Origin: a virus
Virus record (IMG/VR): IMGVR_UViG_3300033571_022897
Location: 62,001-126,000 of that record
Reading direction: 5' to 3' (one strand)
DNA length: 64,000 bases
Shown here in pieces: positions 16,411-24,105 of the stretch. The first letter of the stretch is position 1, and each line of letters begins with the position of its first letter. The notes beneath the pieces are model-generated. The model worked only from the letters and a program-made list of their open reading frames with translations. It was not told the DNA's origin and did not search any database. The position numbers and the translations under genes are program-made.

Positions 16411-16805
16411 GGGGGCGACTGGAATTGACAGGTGATGTCGATTGCTACTTGCAAGCCGAGTTAGATGGAAACTCGAAAATCCCCTATCATCGAATAAACG
16501 CAGAGGAAATCTCAGCATTCACCTTCGAGGACGCAATGGCCTTCGTTGGTGCAGAGGAATACGCACTAGCGGCGTGACCTTACCCCGGTCCGGCATCGGG
16601 GAGTTAAAAAGCCGGAAAAAGGTTTTCTTGGTAGTCGTAAAACCAAGTGGTGGACCATGGAGAAATCCGGAGCCCAGTATGGCGTAGCGGCCAAGTCGAA
16701 CCGTTACCACCGTCAGTTCGAGCGGTGTGAGAATTCGAACTAAGCTTGTGAACGATAGTAGGGATTGGATTATTCTGGACGTGGGTTCGAATCCCACCGC
16801 CTCCA
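16411..16805 (+). ncRNA. ssrA: tmRNA (ssrA)
   Basis: Starts GGGGGCGACTGGAATTGACA, the tmRNA 5' tRNA-like signature, and ends with a T-arm GTGGGTTCGAATCCCAC and the acceptor strand CGCCTCC, which pairs with GGGGGCG (one G-U), discriminator A. CCA is not encoded. Inside, a short reading frame from GCA at 16500 to TGA at 16575-16577 gives 25 codons whose tag ends GAEEYALAA, the classic (Y)ALAA degron. The GC-rich stems between 16578 and 16740 fit the pseudoknot region. Length 395 nt. It would rescue stalled ribosomes with a phage-specific tag; the tag is much longer than the usual ~9-11 residues of Bacteroidota. Confidence 0.93.
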
Positions 16806-16817
16806 CTAGGTCATTAT

Positions 16818-16984
16818 AAAGTGGGATGTGTGAGAAAAACCACGCCAAGTCTATCCCTTTCCGCCGAACAGGTGAGGGGTCAGGCAACCGTTGCAACGGA
16901 GAACGATCCAAGTGTGAGTTCTCGCTAGACGGCGGAGGTATAATAAAGCACTTAGGGGCTGGGACGCTGGCCCTACCCACCTTT
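16818..16984 (+). ncRNA. Candidate structured RNA downstream of tmRNA
   Basis: About 165 nt with nested complementarity: closing GTGGG (16821-16825) with CCCAC (16976-16980) extended by AAA/TTT; CCGCCG (16861-16866) with CGGCGG (16930-16935); hairpin CCGTTGCAACGG (16888-16899); GAGAAC/GTTCTC (16899-16904, 16918-16923); AGGG/CCCT (16954-16957, 16971-16974). GGGAT (16823) can alternatively pair with ATCCC (16853), so a switch is possible. No convincing ORF. Class not recognised; could be a stand-alone ncRNA or a leader of the thioredoxin gene. Confidence 0.5.
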
Positions 16985-17043
16985 ACTAAAAACTTGGATT
17001 TTATAGTTTGTAAATAATTTGTTTAATTCATAGAAAAAACACA

Positions 17044-17307
17044 ATGCTAATACTATACTTTACTGCTACGTGGTGCGGACCGTGCAAAATGTTCGGACCT
17101 ATCGTTAATCAAGTCCAGTCTGAATTACCTAATGTCAATATATCCAAAGTGGATGTAGACGCAGCCGTAAATCAGCAGATCGTGTCAACGTATAGAGTAA
17201 ATTCGGTACCGACCATGGTCTTTGTTAAAGACGGAGTGGAACTGTTCAGAAAAAGTGGAGCGATGAGCAAACAGGAGTTAGTTACAACAATTCAACGGTA
17301 TGCTTGA
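17044..17307 (+). CDS. trxA: Thioredoxin
   Basis: 87 aa, minimal thioredoxin fold. FTATWCGPCKMFGP carries the active-site WCGPCK; the cis-proline segment is SVPTMVFV. Reduces disulfides using host thioredoxin reductase; T4-like phages use such proteins with their ribonucleotide reductase, and T7 uses the host one for polymerase processivity. Follows the structured-RNA candidate and overlaps the next gene by 8 nt. Confidence 0.92.
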   Translation: MLILYFTATWCGPCKMFGPIVNQVQSELPNVNISKVDVDAAVNQQIVSTYRVNSVPTMVFVKDGVELFRKSGAMSKQELVTTIQRYA

Positions 17308-17731
17308 AACAATCTATTATCTGAAATACAAGATCGGTGACTTCATGCGATCAGTTCCTTACGGCTTAAGAAATCTAATAAAGTGGAGGAAGACCATTTG
17401 GAACGATAGAGACTACGATTATTATTACATTTACGAGATCCTAAAAAAGAAACTGGAATTTGTAGCAGAACACACCGAAAAGCATTCTATGCTTGAGAAC
17501 TCTGAACAACATGCTAAAGACATACGAGAGTGCATAAGATTGATCCACGCCTTGCAACACGAAGAGTTTGAAACTCAGGCTGCGGAGAAGTGCATATCAA
17601 CATCGCTCTATGATAACATGTCTAACGAAGAGTTCAAACAGGTTTTTGAAGAAGCACAAAAGAAAACAGACGAAGCAAAATCAAAACTTTTTGATACACT
17701 CAAAAATAAAATAGAACACTGGTGGGACTGA
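17300..17731 (+). CDS. Hypothetical helical protein, 143 aa
   Basis: Not recognised. Basic, aromatic N-terminus (YKIGDFMRSVPYGLRNLIKW) then a long charged helical region. Translation likely coupled to thioredoxin. Confidence 0.7.
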   Translation: MLETIYYLKYKIGDFMRSVPYGLRNLIKWRKTIWNDRDYDYYYIYEILKKKLEFVAEHTEKHSMLENSEQHAKDIRECIRLIHALQHEEFETQAAEKCISTSLYDNMSNEEFKQVFEEAQKKTDEAKSKLFDTLKNKIEHWWD

Positions 17732-17955
17732 ATAGTTATAATAAAGTCGTGGACGACATAATAAACGAGATACGTTACATACAAAGTACACCGTATTCGA
17801 ATTGGATTTCGGCTATGGGTAAGAAGTTAAGAGTAGACAAATTACACAGAAAATTAGATGACATCGGATACAGAGGAGAAAGACCACCAAGAAACTGGAA
17901 CCAACTATCAAACACAGAAAAAGACAACGACTATGAAAGCCATATTGGAATTTGA
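17722..17955 (+). CDS. Hypothetical protein, 77 aa
   Basis: GTG start inside the end of the previous gene. Contains VDKLHRKLDDIGYRGERPPRNWNQLSN; family not recognised. Overlaps the next gene by 23 nt. Confidence 0.6.
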   Translation: MGLNSYNKVVDDIINEIRYIQSTPYSNWISAMGKKLRVDKLHRKLDDIGYRGERPPRNWNQLSNTEKDNDYESHIGI

Positions 17956-18166
17956 ACTGCCGGACGATGAACAGTATTTCGAAGTTGCCGCTAAAGGAAA
18001 AGATCTGTACCTAGTTTTGTGGGAAATGGACCAATACCTTCGCGCTAAGTTGAAATACGGAGACGATACCATGAGCGATGAAACTTACAAAGCTTTAGAG
18101 GATGCAAGGGATCACTTGCGTAATTTGATGGATGAGCACGGTGTCAACTACGAAATGTTGAGATAG
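17933..18166 (+). CDS. Hypothetical protein, 77 aa
   Basis: Start taken at MKAILEFELPDDEQ, which gives a compact N-terminal beta strand; FEVAAKGKDLYLVLWEMDQYLRAKLKYG then two helices. Resembles small phage proteins of unknown role with the E(F/L)xLPDDxxE opening. Confidence 0.7.
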   Translation: MKAILEFELPDDEQYFEVAAKGKDLYLVLWEMDQYLRAKLKYGDDTMSDETYKALEDARDHLRNLMDEHGVNYEMLR

Positions 18167-18170
18167 TAGC

Positions 18171-18359
18171 ATGAGAAGCAAAGCACTCAAACGCAAAACC
18201 CTAACTGATCTGGAATGCCTGGACGGAAAATATAACGTAGGCAGTTTGGTAACATTAGATTGGCCGTGGGTCAGCAGGGAAGAGGCAGAAGAGATCTTGG
18301 ACATATCTAATGCTGAGGTCGATGCCATATTGGAATACGTCCTCGAGATGAGAGACTGA
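18171..18359 (+). CDS. Hypothetical protein, 62 aa
   Basis: Contains SREEAEEILDISNAEVDAIL, an acidic helix pair that could be a small HTH-like unit. Last gene before copy 2 of the repeated element. Confidence 0.6.
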   Translation: MRSKALKRKTLTDLECLDGKYNVGSLVTLDWPWVSREEAEEILDISNAEVDAILEYVLEMRD

Positions 18360-18380
18360 AATCGAAATTAATCTTACTGG

Positions 18381-18480
18381 AAACCAAGCAGTTACATAAC
18401 TCGTTGGTTGTCAACGCGAAAGATTTAGGGGCCCCTATGTCCCGTATCGTGGATTTTGCGGATATTTACCCTGTAATTGA
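18381..18480 (+). promoter_or_regulatory. Repeated operon-head element, copy 2
   Basis: AACCAA (18382) ... GTTACATAAC (18391-18400) ... TTGGTT (18404-18409), then GGGGCCCCTATGTCC (18428-18442) and the -7 box GATATTTAC (18461-18469). Core bases differ from copy 1 while the hairpin arms are kept, which points to conserved structure or dyad. Heads the RadA-like operon. Confidence 0.8.
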
Positions 18481-19464
18481 ATGACTAACCAACCAAAATC
18501 CAATATGGCAAAGAAAAGCCTCACTTACGCCCAGCAGTACTACATCAAGATGAAAGCCAAAAAGGCCGGTATGTCCGTCGAGGACTACATGTCCTCAGAT
18601 ATGTACAACGGGGGTAAGCGCACTGTACGCGAAAAATCCGTAGGCTTCTCACCGAGGAACCTGATCACTGAACGCAACATCGTTTTCGACCGAGTGCGTT
18701 CGCTGAGCGAGCTCAACGTCAACGACGATATGCTCCGACTCAACAAGACTGGCCTCGCTCTCGACTCAATGTTCTCACACGAGGGCGGCATACCTGTAGG
18801 CACCAATATCATGTGCACAGGCGACCCCGGTGTAGGTAAAACTACGGTGCTCATGCACGCACTGTCCAATCTGCAGTCCAAAAATCCCGACCTCAAGTGT
18901 CTGTTCATCAGCGCCGAGATGTCCAAAATCCAGGTGTTCAAGTACATGAAGCGTTTCCCAGCATTCGCTAACCTCGAGACGCTGTTCACCAGCGATTACC
19001 TCGACTGCAACATGAAGGACGTCATCGAACAGCTGCTAGACAAAGGCTACGACTACATACTCATGGACTCCATCGTCGAAGTGCTCGACTCAGTCAAAGA
19101 GGATTGCCATTGGTCACAGGGCCAGGCAGAAAAGTGGCTCATCGAGCTCTGCGTCAAGCACAACGAAGCACGCAACAAAGCGAGTAAGTATACTACCTTC
19201 CTCCTCATCCAACAGGTGACCAAAGCGGGTGTGTTCGTGGGCTCTAACAAGATGAAGCACATCACCGACGCCCACCTCGAGATCAAGCGCGAGAGCGAGC
19301 GAGACGGCGGTGGCACTTACCTCTTCTTTGCTAAGAACAGGAACGGCCGTGCAGGTGTTAGGTACCCCTTCCAACTGGCATCTTCAGCGATCTACTACGA
19401 TCAGGAAATCCCATCAGAGGTTTTGCAAGGTGATCGCATTCTTGTATTGGAAAACCAAATCTAA
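18481..19464 (+). CDS. RadA/Sms-like RecA-fold ATPase
   Basis: 327 aa; MAKKSLTY at 18505 is an alternative start. Residues ~100-290 form a RecA-type core: Walker A GDPGVGKTT, Walker B YDYILMDSIVEV, and the KNRNG sequence corresponding to the RadA KNRFG motif. The N-terminal zinc finger and C-terminal Lon-like domain of bacterial RadA are absent, so this is a minimal version, likely a branch-migration helicase or recombination mediator for phage DNA replication. First gene behind copy 2 of the repeated element. Confidence 0.85.
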   Translation: MTNQPKSNMAKKSLTYAQQYYIKMKAKKAGMSVEDYMSSDMYNGGKRTVREKSVGFSPRNLITERNIVFDRVRSLSELNVNDDMLRLNKTGLALDSMFSHEGGIPVGTNIMCTGDPGVGKTTVLMHALSNLQSKNPDLKCLFISAEMSKIQVFKYMKRFPAFANLETLFTSDYLDCNMKDVIEQLLDKGYDYILMDSIVEVLDSVKEDCHWSQGQAEKWLIELCVKHNEARNKASKYTTFLLIQQVTKAGVFVGSNKMKHITDAHLEIKRESERDGGGTYLFFAKNRNGRAGVRYPFQLASSAIYYDQEIPSEVLQGDRILVLENQI

Positions 19465-19469
19465 TAGGC

Positions 19470-19802
19470 ATGAACACGATAGTCACCATAGAGTCTCACC
19501 TGCCAGCAGCAAGCTTCGAATTAGACGGTAAGTATTGGCTGGCATGCGGAGCACAGTGGATAGAAGTGGACCACGTATACACACCAGAGGAGTTGAAGCA
19601 AGCGTGGAAGCATAAGCCACAAGTATTCGATCAACCGATCAAGAAACAAAAGACAGAGGAGAAAATCCACAAAGTAATGGGTAGCACAGGCAAAGTGTAC
19701 ACTGTCAAACTCAAAGAAGGTAAGTGGAGCTGTAACTGCCCAGCTTCCGAGTTCCACAGGCACACTGAATGTAAGCACATCAAACAAATAAAAAGCATAT
19801 GA
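19470..19802 (+). CDS. SWIM zinc-finger protein
   Basis: 110 aa. The C-terminal WSCNCPASEFHRHTECKHI is a SWIM domain (CxC-x(n)-CxH), used for DNA, RNA or protein binding. N-terminal half is a small beta-rich region. Adjacent to the RadA-like ATPase; SWIM proteins partner RecA/Rad51 paralogues in cells (Shu complex, SWSAP1-SWS1), so a joint recombination role is possible. Confidence 0.82.
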   Translation: MNTIVTIESHLPAASFELDGKYWLACGAQWIEVDHVYTPEELKQAWKHKPQVFDQPIKKQKTEEKIHKVMGSTGKVYTVKLKEGKWSCNCPASEFHRHTECKHIKQIKSI

Positions 19803-20107
19803 AAAGGTTATTAGGCAACGTGAACTTCGCAAACGAAAACTGCAATGTATACATTTACCGAGGATCTGCGGGATTCGATGATAACTTCCGCATCATACTC
19901 GAGTCAGCCGAAGATGGTATGCCTGTAGCAACAGCTTCCACTTGGACAGACAAGTTGGAACGCGGAGAGTTCGCCATAAAGGACTACAGCGAGAACGAGG
20001 GAATGCTCGACTGTCTCGTAGAGGCACAGATCGTTGAGCGTCCTCACAGACGAGTGCAATCGGGTTTCGTAGAGTTACCCATAGTAAAGTTAAATACAAA
20101 AAAATAA
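19799..20107 (+). CDS. Conserved phage hypothetical protein, 102 aa
   Basis: Contains IKDYSENEGMLDCLVEAQIV, a stretch I associate with small conserved phage proteins of unknown role. Overlaps the SWIM gene by 4 nt. Confidence 0.7.
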   Translation: MKRLLGNVNFANENCNVYIYRGSAGFDDNFRIILESAEDGMPVATASTWTDKLERGEFAIKDYSENEGMLDCLVEAQIVERPHRRVQSGFVELPIVKLNTKK

Positions 20108-20110
20108 AAT

Positions 20111-20404
20111 ATGAACAGATCAGGAATTTGTCCAATCTGCAACGGCACAGGCCGAACCCCAGCGTGCGTAGAATCAAGAAAATACGGATGGTACGGATAC
20201 AATAAAGAGACCGATACCAAGCGGTGTAACAACTGTGGTACCCACGGCATGTATTCTCCTCCGCCCGATGGTCGAGTAGAACTTCGTAAGGACAACGGAC
20301 AACCGTGCGTACACGAGTTCTTAAGCGAACAAATAGGCAGATGTTACCATCGATACACGTGTAAAAATTGTGAAGCTTCCTATACGATAGACTCAGGAGA
20401 CTAG
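20111..20404 (+). CDS. Multi-cysteine zinc-binding protein, 97 aa
   Basis: CPICNGTGRTPAC at the N-terminus is a DnaJ-type CxxCxGxG half-finger; CNNCG in the middle and CKNCEASY at the end supply further pairs. Likely two zinc sites. Function unknown. Confidence 0.7.
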   Translation: MNRSGICPICNGTGRTPACVESRKYGWYGYNKETDTKRCNNCGTHGMYSPPPDGRVELRKDNGQPCVHEFLSEQIGRCYHRYTCKNCEASYTIDSGD

Positions 20405-20413
20405 AACAATTTT

Positions 20414-20490
20414 GGGCCCTTAGCTCAGCAGGTTAGAGCAAATGACTCATAATCATTAGGTCGATGGTTCGAACCCATCAGGGCCCACCA
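20414..20490 (+). tRNA. tRNA-Met (CAT), CCA encoded
   Basis: Acceptor GGGCCCT with AGGGCCC, D-arm TTAGCTCAGCAGGTTAGAGCA, anticodon arm AATGA-CTCATAA-TCATT (anticodon CAT), T-arm GATGG-TTCGAAC-CCATC. The 3' CCA is in the DNA (20488-20490), unlike the other tRNAs here. Could instead be a lysidine-modified Ile2 tRNA. Confidence 0.95.
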
Positions 20491-20524
20491 AAAATTAAAA
20501 TTTTCAAACGCCATTCTAATTCAG

Positions 20525-20533
20525 TATATTTAC
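20525..20533 (+). promoter_or_regulatory. Promoter -7 box TATATTTAC
   Basis: TATATTTAC 20 nt before the ATG at 20554, with the ACAAACAAAGGTTATG leader. Same class as the boxes in the repeated element. Confidence 0.65.
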
Positions 20534-20553
20534 AGAGTAAACAAACAAAGGTT

Positions 20554-20994
20554 ATGTCACAAGAAACAACAATCATCTCCGACGTAAAGTCAAAAGGTCC
20601 TCACGCGAAATTGAAGGGCGACAGATTGAATTGTGCGGTATTGGCGCTGAGTTCCGCCTTTGATCTGCCTTACGATAAGGCAGACGAACACGCCACACGC
20701 GCATGGAAACGTAAGCGCCGTCACACGACCAAGACAAGAGCCATACTGGAAACGCTTGAATCAAAGGAGCCAGTGTTCGGTAAAACAGTCAAAAAAATCG
20801 ATTGCGTCAACGAATATCAGACGCCTAAAAAGCTTGTAAAGTGTAGGAGTAAGCTATACACGTTCCTCAACAAACACACCGAGGGTACATACTACGTGTT
20901 GGTCAGGAACCACTGCACGGTCATTAAGAACGGAAAGTTGTTGGACAACACCAAACTCGGTATGACGATAGAACGTGCATTCAAAATCGATTGA
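20554..20994 (+). CDS. Putative papain-like cysteine hydrolase
   Basis: 146 aa. LNCAVLALSSAFDLPYDKA near residue 30 places a Cys at the start of a helix, and YYVLVRNHCTVIKNGKLLDN near residue 115 supplies His and Asn/Asp, the order of C39/papain-like enzymes and their inactive kin. No signal peptide. Function unknown; a protease or amidase is possible. Confidence 0.6.
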   Translation: MSQETTIISDVKSKGPHAKLKGDRLNCAVLALSSAFDLPYDKADEHATRAWKRKRRHTTKTRAILETLESKEPVFGKTVKKIDCVNEYQTPKKLVKCRSKLYTFLNKHTEGTYYVLVRNHCTVIKNGKLLDNTKLGMTIERAFKID

Positions 20995-20995
20995 T

Positions 20996-21220
20996 ATGGA
21001 CGTAGTGCTGTGCAACAAGTGCGAGGGTCGAGGATCCTTCCTTCTTAGAGAACACGACGGTTGTGAAGAGCGTATGTGTAAGAAGTGCTCAGGTACCGGT
21101 AGGCTTCTCACCAAGCAATACACGGTAGAGATACCCTTCGGCAGTAAACCTCAGCAGTACATTCACGCAGACAAAACTATCATAGAAACAATAATGGAAT
21201 TAAACATTTTGACACGATGA
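20996..21220 (+). CDS. DnaJ-type zinc-finger protein, 74 aa
   Basis: Start at the ATG 1 nt after the preceding stop. CNKCEGRGSF and CKKCSGTGRL are paired CxxCxGxG repeats binding one zinc, as in the DnaJ cysteine-rich domain. Confidence 0.75.
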   Translation: MDVVLCNKCEGRGSFLLREHDGCEERMCKKCSGTGRLLTKQYTVEIPFGSKPQQYIHADKTIIETIMELNILTR

Positions 21221-21522
21221 AAAAATCACAATTTAAATACTGCACAAGGCCCGGCTTTCAAATGACGTTCGAAAACGGATGGACCGTATCGGTGCAGTGG
21301 CACAGCGGAGCATATTGCGATCGCAGAGGTTTAGATTACGCTCCAGGTAGCGAAGAGTTTGGAGATTCTTATACTGCTGAGATCGCAGCGTGGGACTCAG
21401 AAGGCAATTGGTACGACTTCGGATCAGATCAAGTGCTGGGTTACCAAACTCCAGAACAGGTCGTAACATTCATGCAATACGTAAAACAATTTTCTAAAAA
21501 CCAAATAAACACACAATCATGA
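21217..21522 (+). CDS. Conserved phage hypothetical protein, 101 aa
   Basis: FQMTFENGWTVSVQWHSGAYCD ... AEIAAWDSEGNWYDFG is a beta-rich pattern typical of a small phage family of unknown function. Overlaps its neighbours by 4 nt on each side. Confidence 0.72.
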   Translation: MKKSQFKYCTRPGFQMTFENGWTVSVQWHSGAYCDRRGLDYAPGSEEFGDSYTAEIAAWDSEGNWYDFGSDQVLGYQTPEQVVTFMQYVKQFSKNQINTQS

Positions 21523-21617
21523 ATTCAGAATCAATCATCATGTTCGTATTTGTAGGTATCATCGTAATTTCTACGCCGATCATTATCTACTTTGCAGACA
21601 AAGAGAATCGTCGATAA
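21519..21617 (+). CDS. Tiny single-pass membrane protein, 32 aa
   Basis: ATG overlaps the preceding stop. IIMFVFVGIIVISTPIIIYF is a membrane segment, followed by the charged end ADKENRR. Confidence 0.55.
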   Translation: MNSESIIMFVFVGIIVISTPIIIYFADKENRR

Positions 21618-21630
21618 TGTTTTATCGCGT

Positions 21631-21639
21631 ATATTTATA
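21631..21639 (+). promoter_or_regulatory. Late-type promoter motif ATATTTATA
   Basis: ATATTTATA 17 nt before the ATG at 21656; separates the early-type block from the following unit. Confidence 0.6.
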
Positions 21640-21655
21640 AATAAATAAGTTTCAT

Positions 21656-22006
21656 ATGGAAGATAAAGATAAGACAGTTTTTGACGCTTTGACAAGTTGG
21701 ATCTCGGAATTGCAAGAGTCCAAAAAGAAAAAAACGATCAACAAACAGGAAGTCATCGATAAGATCAACTCGGTCTTTAACGATAAACAGACTGTCGAGG
21801 TAAATATACTCGTAGACGCGCCTACTAAATTTGAAGGTCTAAGTAAGGACCAAGTAAGCGTATTTCTTAAGATATTCGATGGATATAAGGCGGATTTGGA
21901 TAGGAAATCCGGTGGCTCTGCGACCGTGATAAAGACTACACCCCACCCTGAAGGGTTTGAAGAGATAACTCCGATTCCCAATTTAAGACCCACACCTCCA
22001 ATCTGA
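21656..22006 (+). CDS. Hypothetical protein, 116 aa
   Basis: Acidic and helical with a lysine-rich stretch (ELQESKKKKTINKQEVIDKI), Pro-rich C-terminus. Not recognised; linked to the methyltransferase 2 nt downstream. Confidence 0.7.
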   Translation: MEDKDKTVFDALTSWISELQESKKKKTINKQEVIDKINSVFNDKQTVEVNILVDAPTKFEGLSKDQVSVFLKIFDGYKADLDRKSGGSATVIKTTPHPEGFEEITPIPNLRPTPPI

Positions 22007-22008
22007 GT

Positions 22009-22845
22009 ATGCCAATAAACTACGATAAAAATATAGAAGGTTGGTTTAACTTCAGCGAGATTTATCAAGAAGCGGTGGAAGCAGCTCCCCAAGAAGGAGC
22101 CCATTTCGTGGAACTGGGCGTTTTGAAAGGCGCATCTACTTCGTATATGGCGAGTTTGATATATGATTCCAAAAAGAATATTCGCTTCGATGCAGTAGAT
22201 TGGTTCAAGGGTTCTGAAGAACACAAGACAATGTCTGGAGTTTTTCCAGCTGGATTAGATGATGAAACTACACGCACGGCTTGGCTCTACGAATTAGCGA
22301 AAAGCAATTTAAAACCCGCCATAGATTTAGGCATAGTGAACCTGGTAAAGAAATCAGTTAAAGAAGCCATAGTAGAATACCCTGACCAGAGTTTGGATTT
22401 TGTGTATCACGATGCGGGTCACGAGTACGAAGATCTCATGGAAGAACTTCCTGTGATATGGAAGAAGATTAAGCCTGGCGGTTACTTAGCCGGCCACGAT
22501 TATTCAAATTGGGGATTTATTGGTGTTTCCCGAGCCGTGAATCTTTTCGCAGAGAGAGCAGGCCGATTACATGTAACATTTAGATCAGGAGAAGATACAT
22601 GGATCATAAGGAAACCATTAACAGATAACGAAAATTCTAAACTAGAAACAATTCCTCAAACCGATTCCAAGGAAATCATACTTAATAATTTAAAAGCTTG
22701 CATAAAAATGTTAGAGCAGTTCACTGTTCAACAATCCTCTCCGCACCAACAAGACGAGATTCAAGAAATACAGTCCCAAGAAATTCTTGAACCTAAAACA
22801 AAGCCTATATCCGAAGATGCGCAAGAGTTTTCATATTTGATCTAG
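22009..22845 (+). CDS. Class I SAM methyltransferase (Methyltransf_24-like)
   Basis: 278 aa. FVELGVLKGASTSYMASLI is the SAM-binding motif, FDAVDWFKGS the second acidic strand, and DFVYHDAGHEYEDLMEELPVIWKKIKPGGYLAGHDY the DxGHxYxxV-type motif of methyltransferases associated with glycosylation loci and macrolide O-methylation. Residues beyond ~205 are a low-complexity Gln/Glu tail. Likely methylates a sugar. Confidence 0.85.
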   Translation: MPINYDKNIEGWFNFSEIYQEAVEAAPQEGAHFVELGVLKGASTSYMASLIYDSKKNIRFDAVDWFKGSEEHKTMSGVFPAGLDDETTRTAWLYELAKSNLKPAIDLGIVNLVKKSVKEAIVEYPDQSLDFVYHDAGHEYEDLMEELPVIWKKIKPGGYLAGHDYSNWGFIGVSRAVNLFAERAGRLHVTFRSGEDTWIIRKPLTDNENSKLETIPQTDSKEIILNNLKACIKMLEQFTVQQSSPHQQDEIQEIQSQEILEPKTKPISEDAQEFSYLI

Positions 22846-22990
22846 TATCAAATTGAGAAATCAAGTGTACCATAATGGTACTATAAAAAGTATAACGTTT
22901 ATTTTTGCGCACTAATAACGACTTTTTAAGATTGGAACGGTTTTTCTATATATTTAATTAGCGTAAAACAACATAACAACACATCAACAA

Positions 22991-23953
22991 ATGAAAAAAT
23001 TAATCTCGTTATTCGTATTGGCCATTGCGGCCATTTCCTGTCAAGAGGATACATCCCTCTTTGAAAAGCAAACCCCTAAGTTCGATCAGATCAATGCAGC
23101 CAGCGGTGCACCAGTTACCAACTACACCACTGCAGCATCCTACGTAAACTCTTACAGCTTCAGCTCGGACTTCAAGACAGTGACCATCACAGTCGACAAG
23201 AGCTCAGCCAGTGCCAAAGCCATCAGTCACATGGTGTTCAAGTTCAACGGTGTCCTTAGCGGCACCGGTTGTACGAGCGGTCCTCTCACTCTGTCCAACA
23301 TCACTGCTTTCACCGCAAACGGTGTGGACATGATGGGATTCCTCGGCACCACCGAAGGTCAGAACGATTGCTACGGCATGTTGGCGGATCCGATCGTTAA
23401 ACTCGGTCAAGGATTCTCTGATCCGATTGTGGTATTTGTAATCACGTTCGACGTACCTGTATTGGACGGCACATTCCTCATCAAAGCAGGATCTGCAAAC
23501 TCCCCGACCGGTGGAGGCTGTTTCGGTCTCAACAACACTAACTACAGCTTCTCACGCACTTGCGTAGTTGATCTTCCTAAGTGTTACCAAGAAGATACTG
23601 GTTGGGCAGCAGGATCTCGCTACGTTACTCGAGGCAATTGGGCCACATATACCACTTATACATCAGGCGCAACAGTTAACATCTACGCAGGTCAGAACAA
23701 ATGGGCTGGCACTGCAACCATGTCAGCTGTGACAAACGGCAATGTGACAATAACTATTGCTCTTAACGAAGGCTGGAGCCTACAAGAAGTGAGCAATCCC
23801 GTTAAAGTGCAGGGATACAGTGTAGCACCCACCGGTAATCCTTCACCAGGTAGATTCTCATCGAAAGGCGCGTCTCTCACTGTGACAGTTCCCTTTGCAA
23901 ATTACTACGGCATCCACCTCGATGTTAAGCAATTAGTTGAATGTCCTCAATAA
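22991..23953 (+). CDS. Large secreted lipoprotein, 320 aa
   Basis: KKLISLFVLAIAAISCQEDTS is a lipoprotein signal with cleavage before Cys17 and a Gln-Glu-Asp after it, resembling the acidic export signal of Bacteroidota surface lipoproteins. The mature part is Thr/Ser/Gly-rich beta sandwich material with paired cysteines (TGCTSG, QNDCYG, GGCFGL, RTCVVD). Higher G+C than neighbours. It could coat the infected cell (receptor masking) or be a virion protein; unknown. Confidence 0.75.
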   Translation: MKKLISLFVLAIAAISCQEDTSLFEKQTPKFDQINAASGAPVTNYTTAASYVNSYSFSSDFKTVTITVDKSSASAKAISHMVFKFNGVLSGTGCTSGPLTLSNITAFTANGVDMMGFLGTTEGQNDCYGMLADPIVKLGQGFSDPIVVFVITFDVPVLDGTFLIKAGSANSPTGGGCFGLNNTNYSFSRTCVVDLPKCYQEDTGWAAGSRYVTRGNWATYTTYTSGATVNIYAGQNKWAGTATMSAVTNGNVTITIALNEGWSLQEVSNPVKVQGYSVAPTGNPSPGRFSSKGASLTVTVPFANYYGIHLDVKQLVECPQ

Positions 23954-24042
23954 ACGAAGAAAGAGAGAAGGAGCTACTCAAGATTTTAGAAAACATAGTT
24001 TTCATGGTCTTAGTGGTAGAGCCTAAAGTTGAACAACGCTAA
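23941..24042 (+). CDS. Small hypothetical protein, 33 aa
   Basis: ATG overlaps the end of the lipoprotein gene in another frame; acidic N-terminus then IVFMVLVVEP. The stop lies just before the terminator. Weakly supported. Confidence 0.35.
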   Translation: MSSINEEREKELLKILENIVFMVLVVEPKVEQR

Positions 24043-24046
24043 AGCG

Positions 24047-24076
24047 AGAGGAGCCAAAAAGCTCCTCTTTCTTTTT
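24047..24076 (+). terminator. Rho-independent terminator
   Basis: Stem AGAGGAGC / GCTCCTCT with a CAAAAA loop, followed by TTCTTTTT. Ends the lipoprotein unit. Confidence 0.9.
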
Positions 24077-24081
24077 GTCTG

Positions 24082-24091
24082 ATATTTATTT
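24082..24091 (+). promoter_or_regulatory. Late-type promoter motif ATATTTATT
   Basis: GATATTTATT directly after the terminator and 15 nt before the ATG of a tagged protein. Confidence 0.6.
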
Positions 24092-24105
24092 GTATACAAG
24101 ACGCC

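Noticed and set aside
16442-16980. ORFs in both strands across 16.4-17.0 kb
   Set aside because: They overlap the tmRNA and the structured-RNA candidate and have no promoter, leader or protein-like composition.
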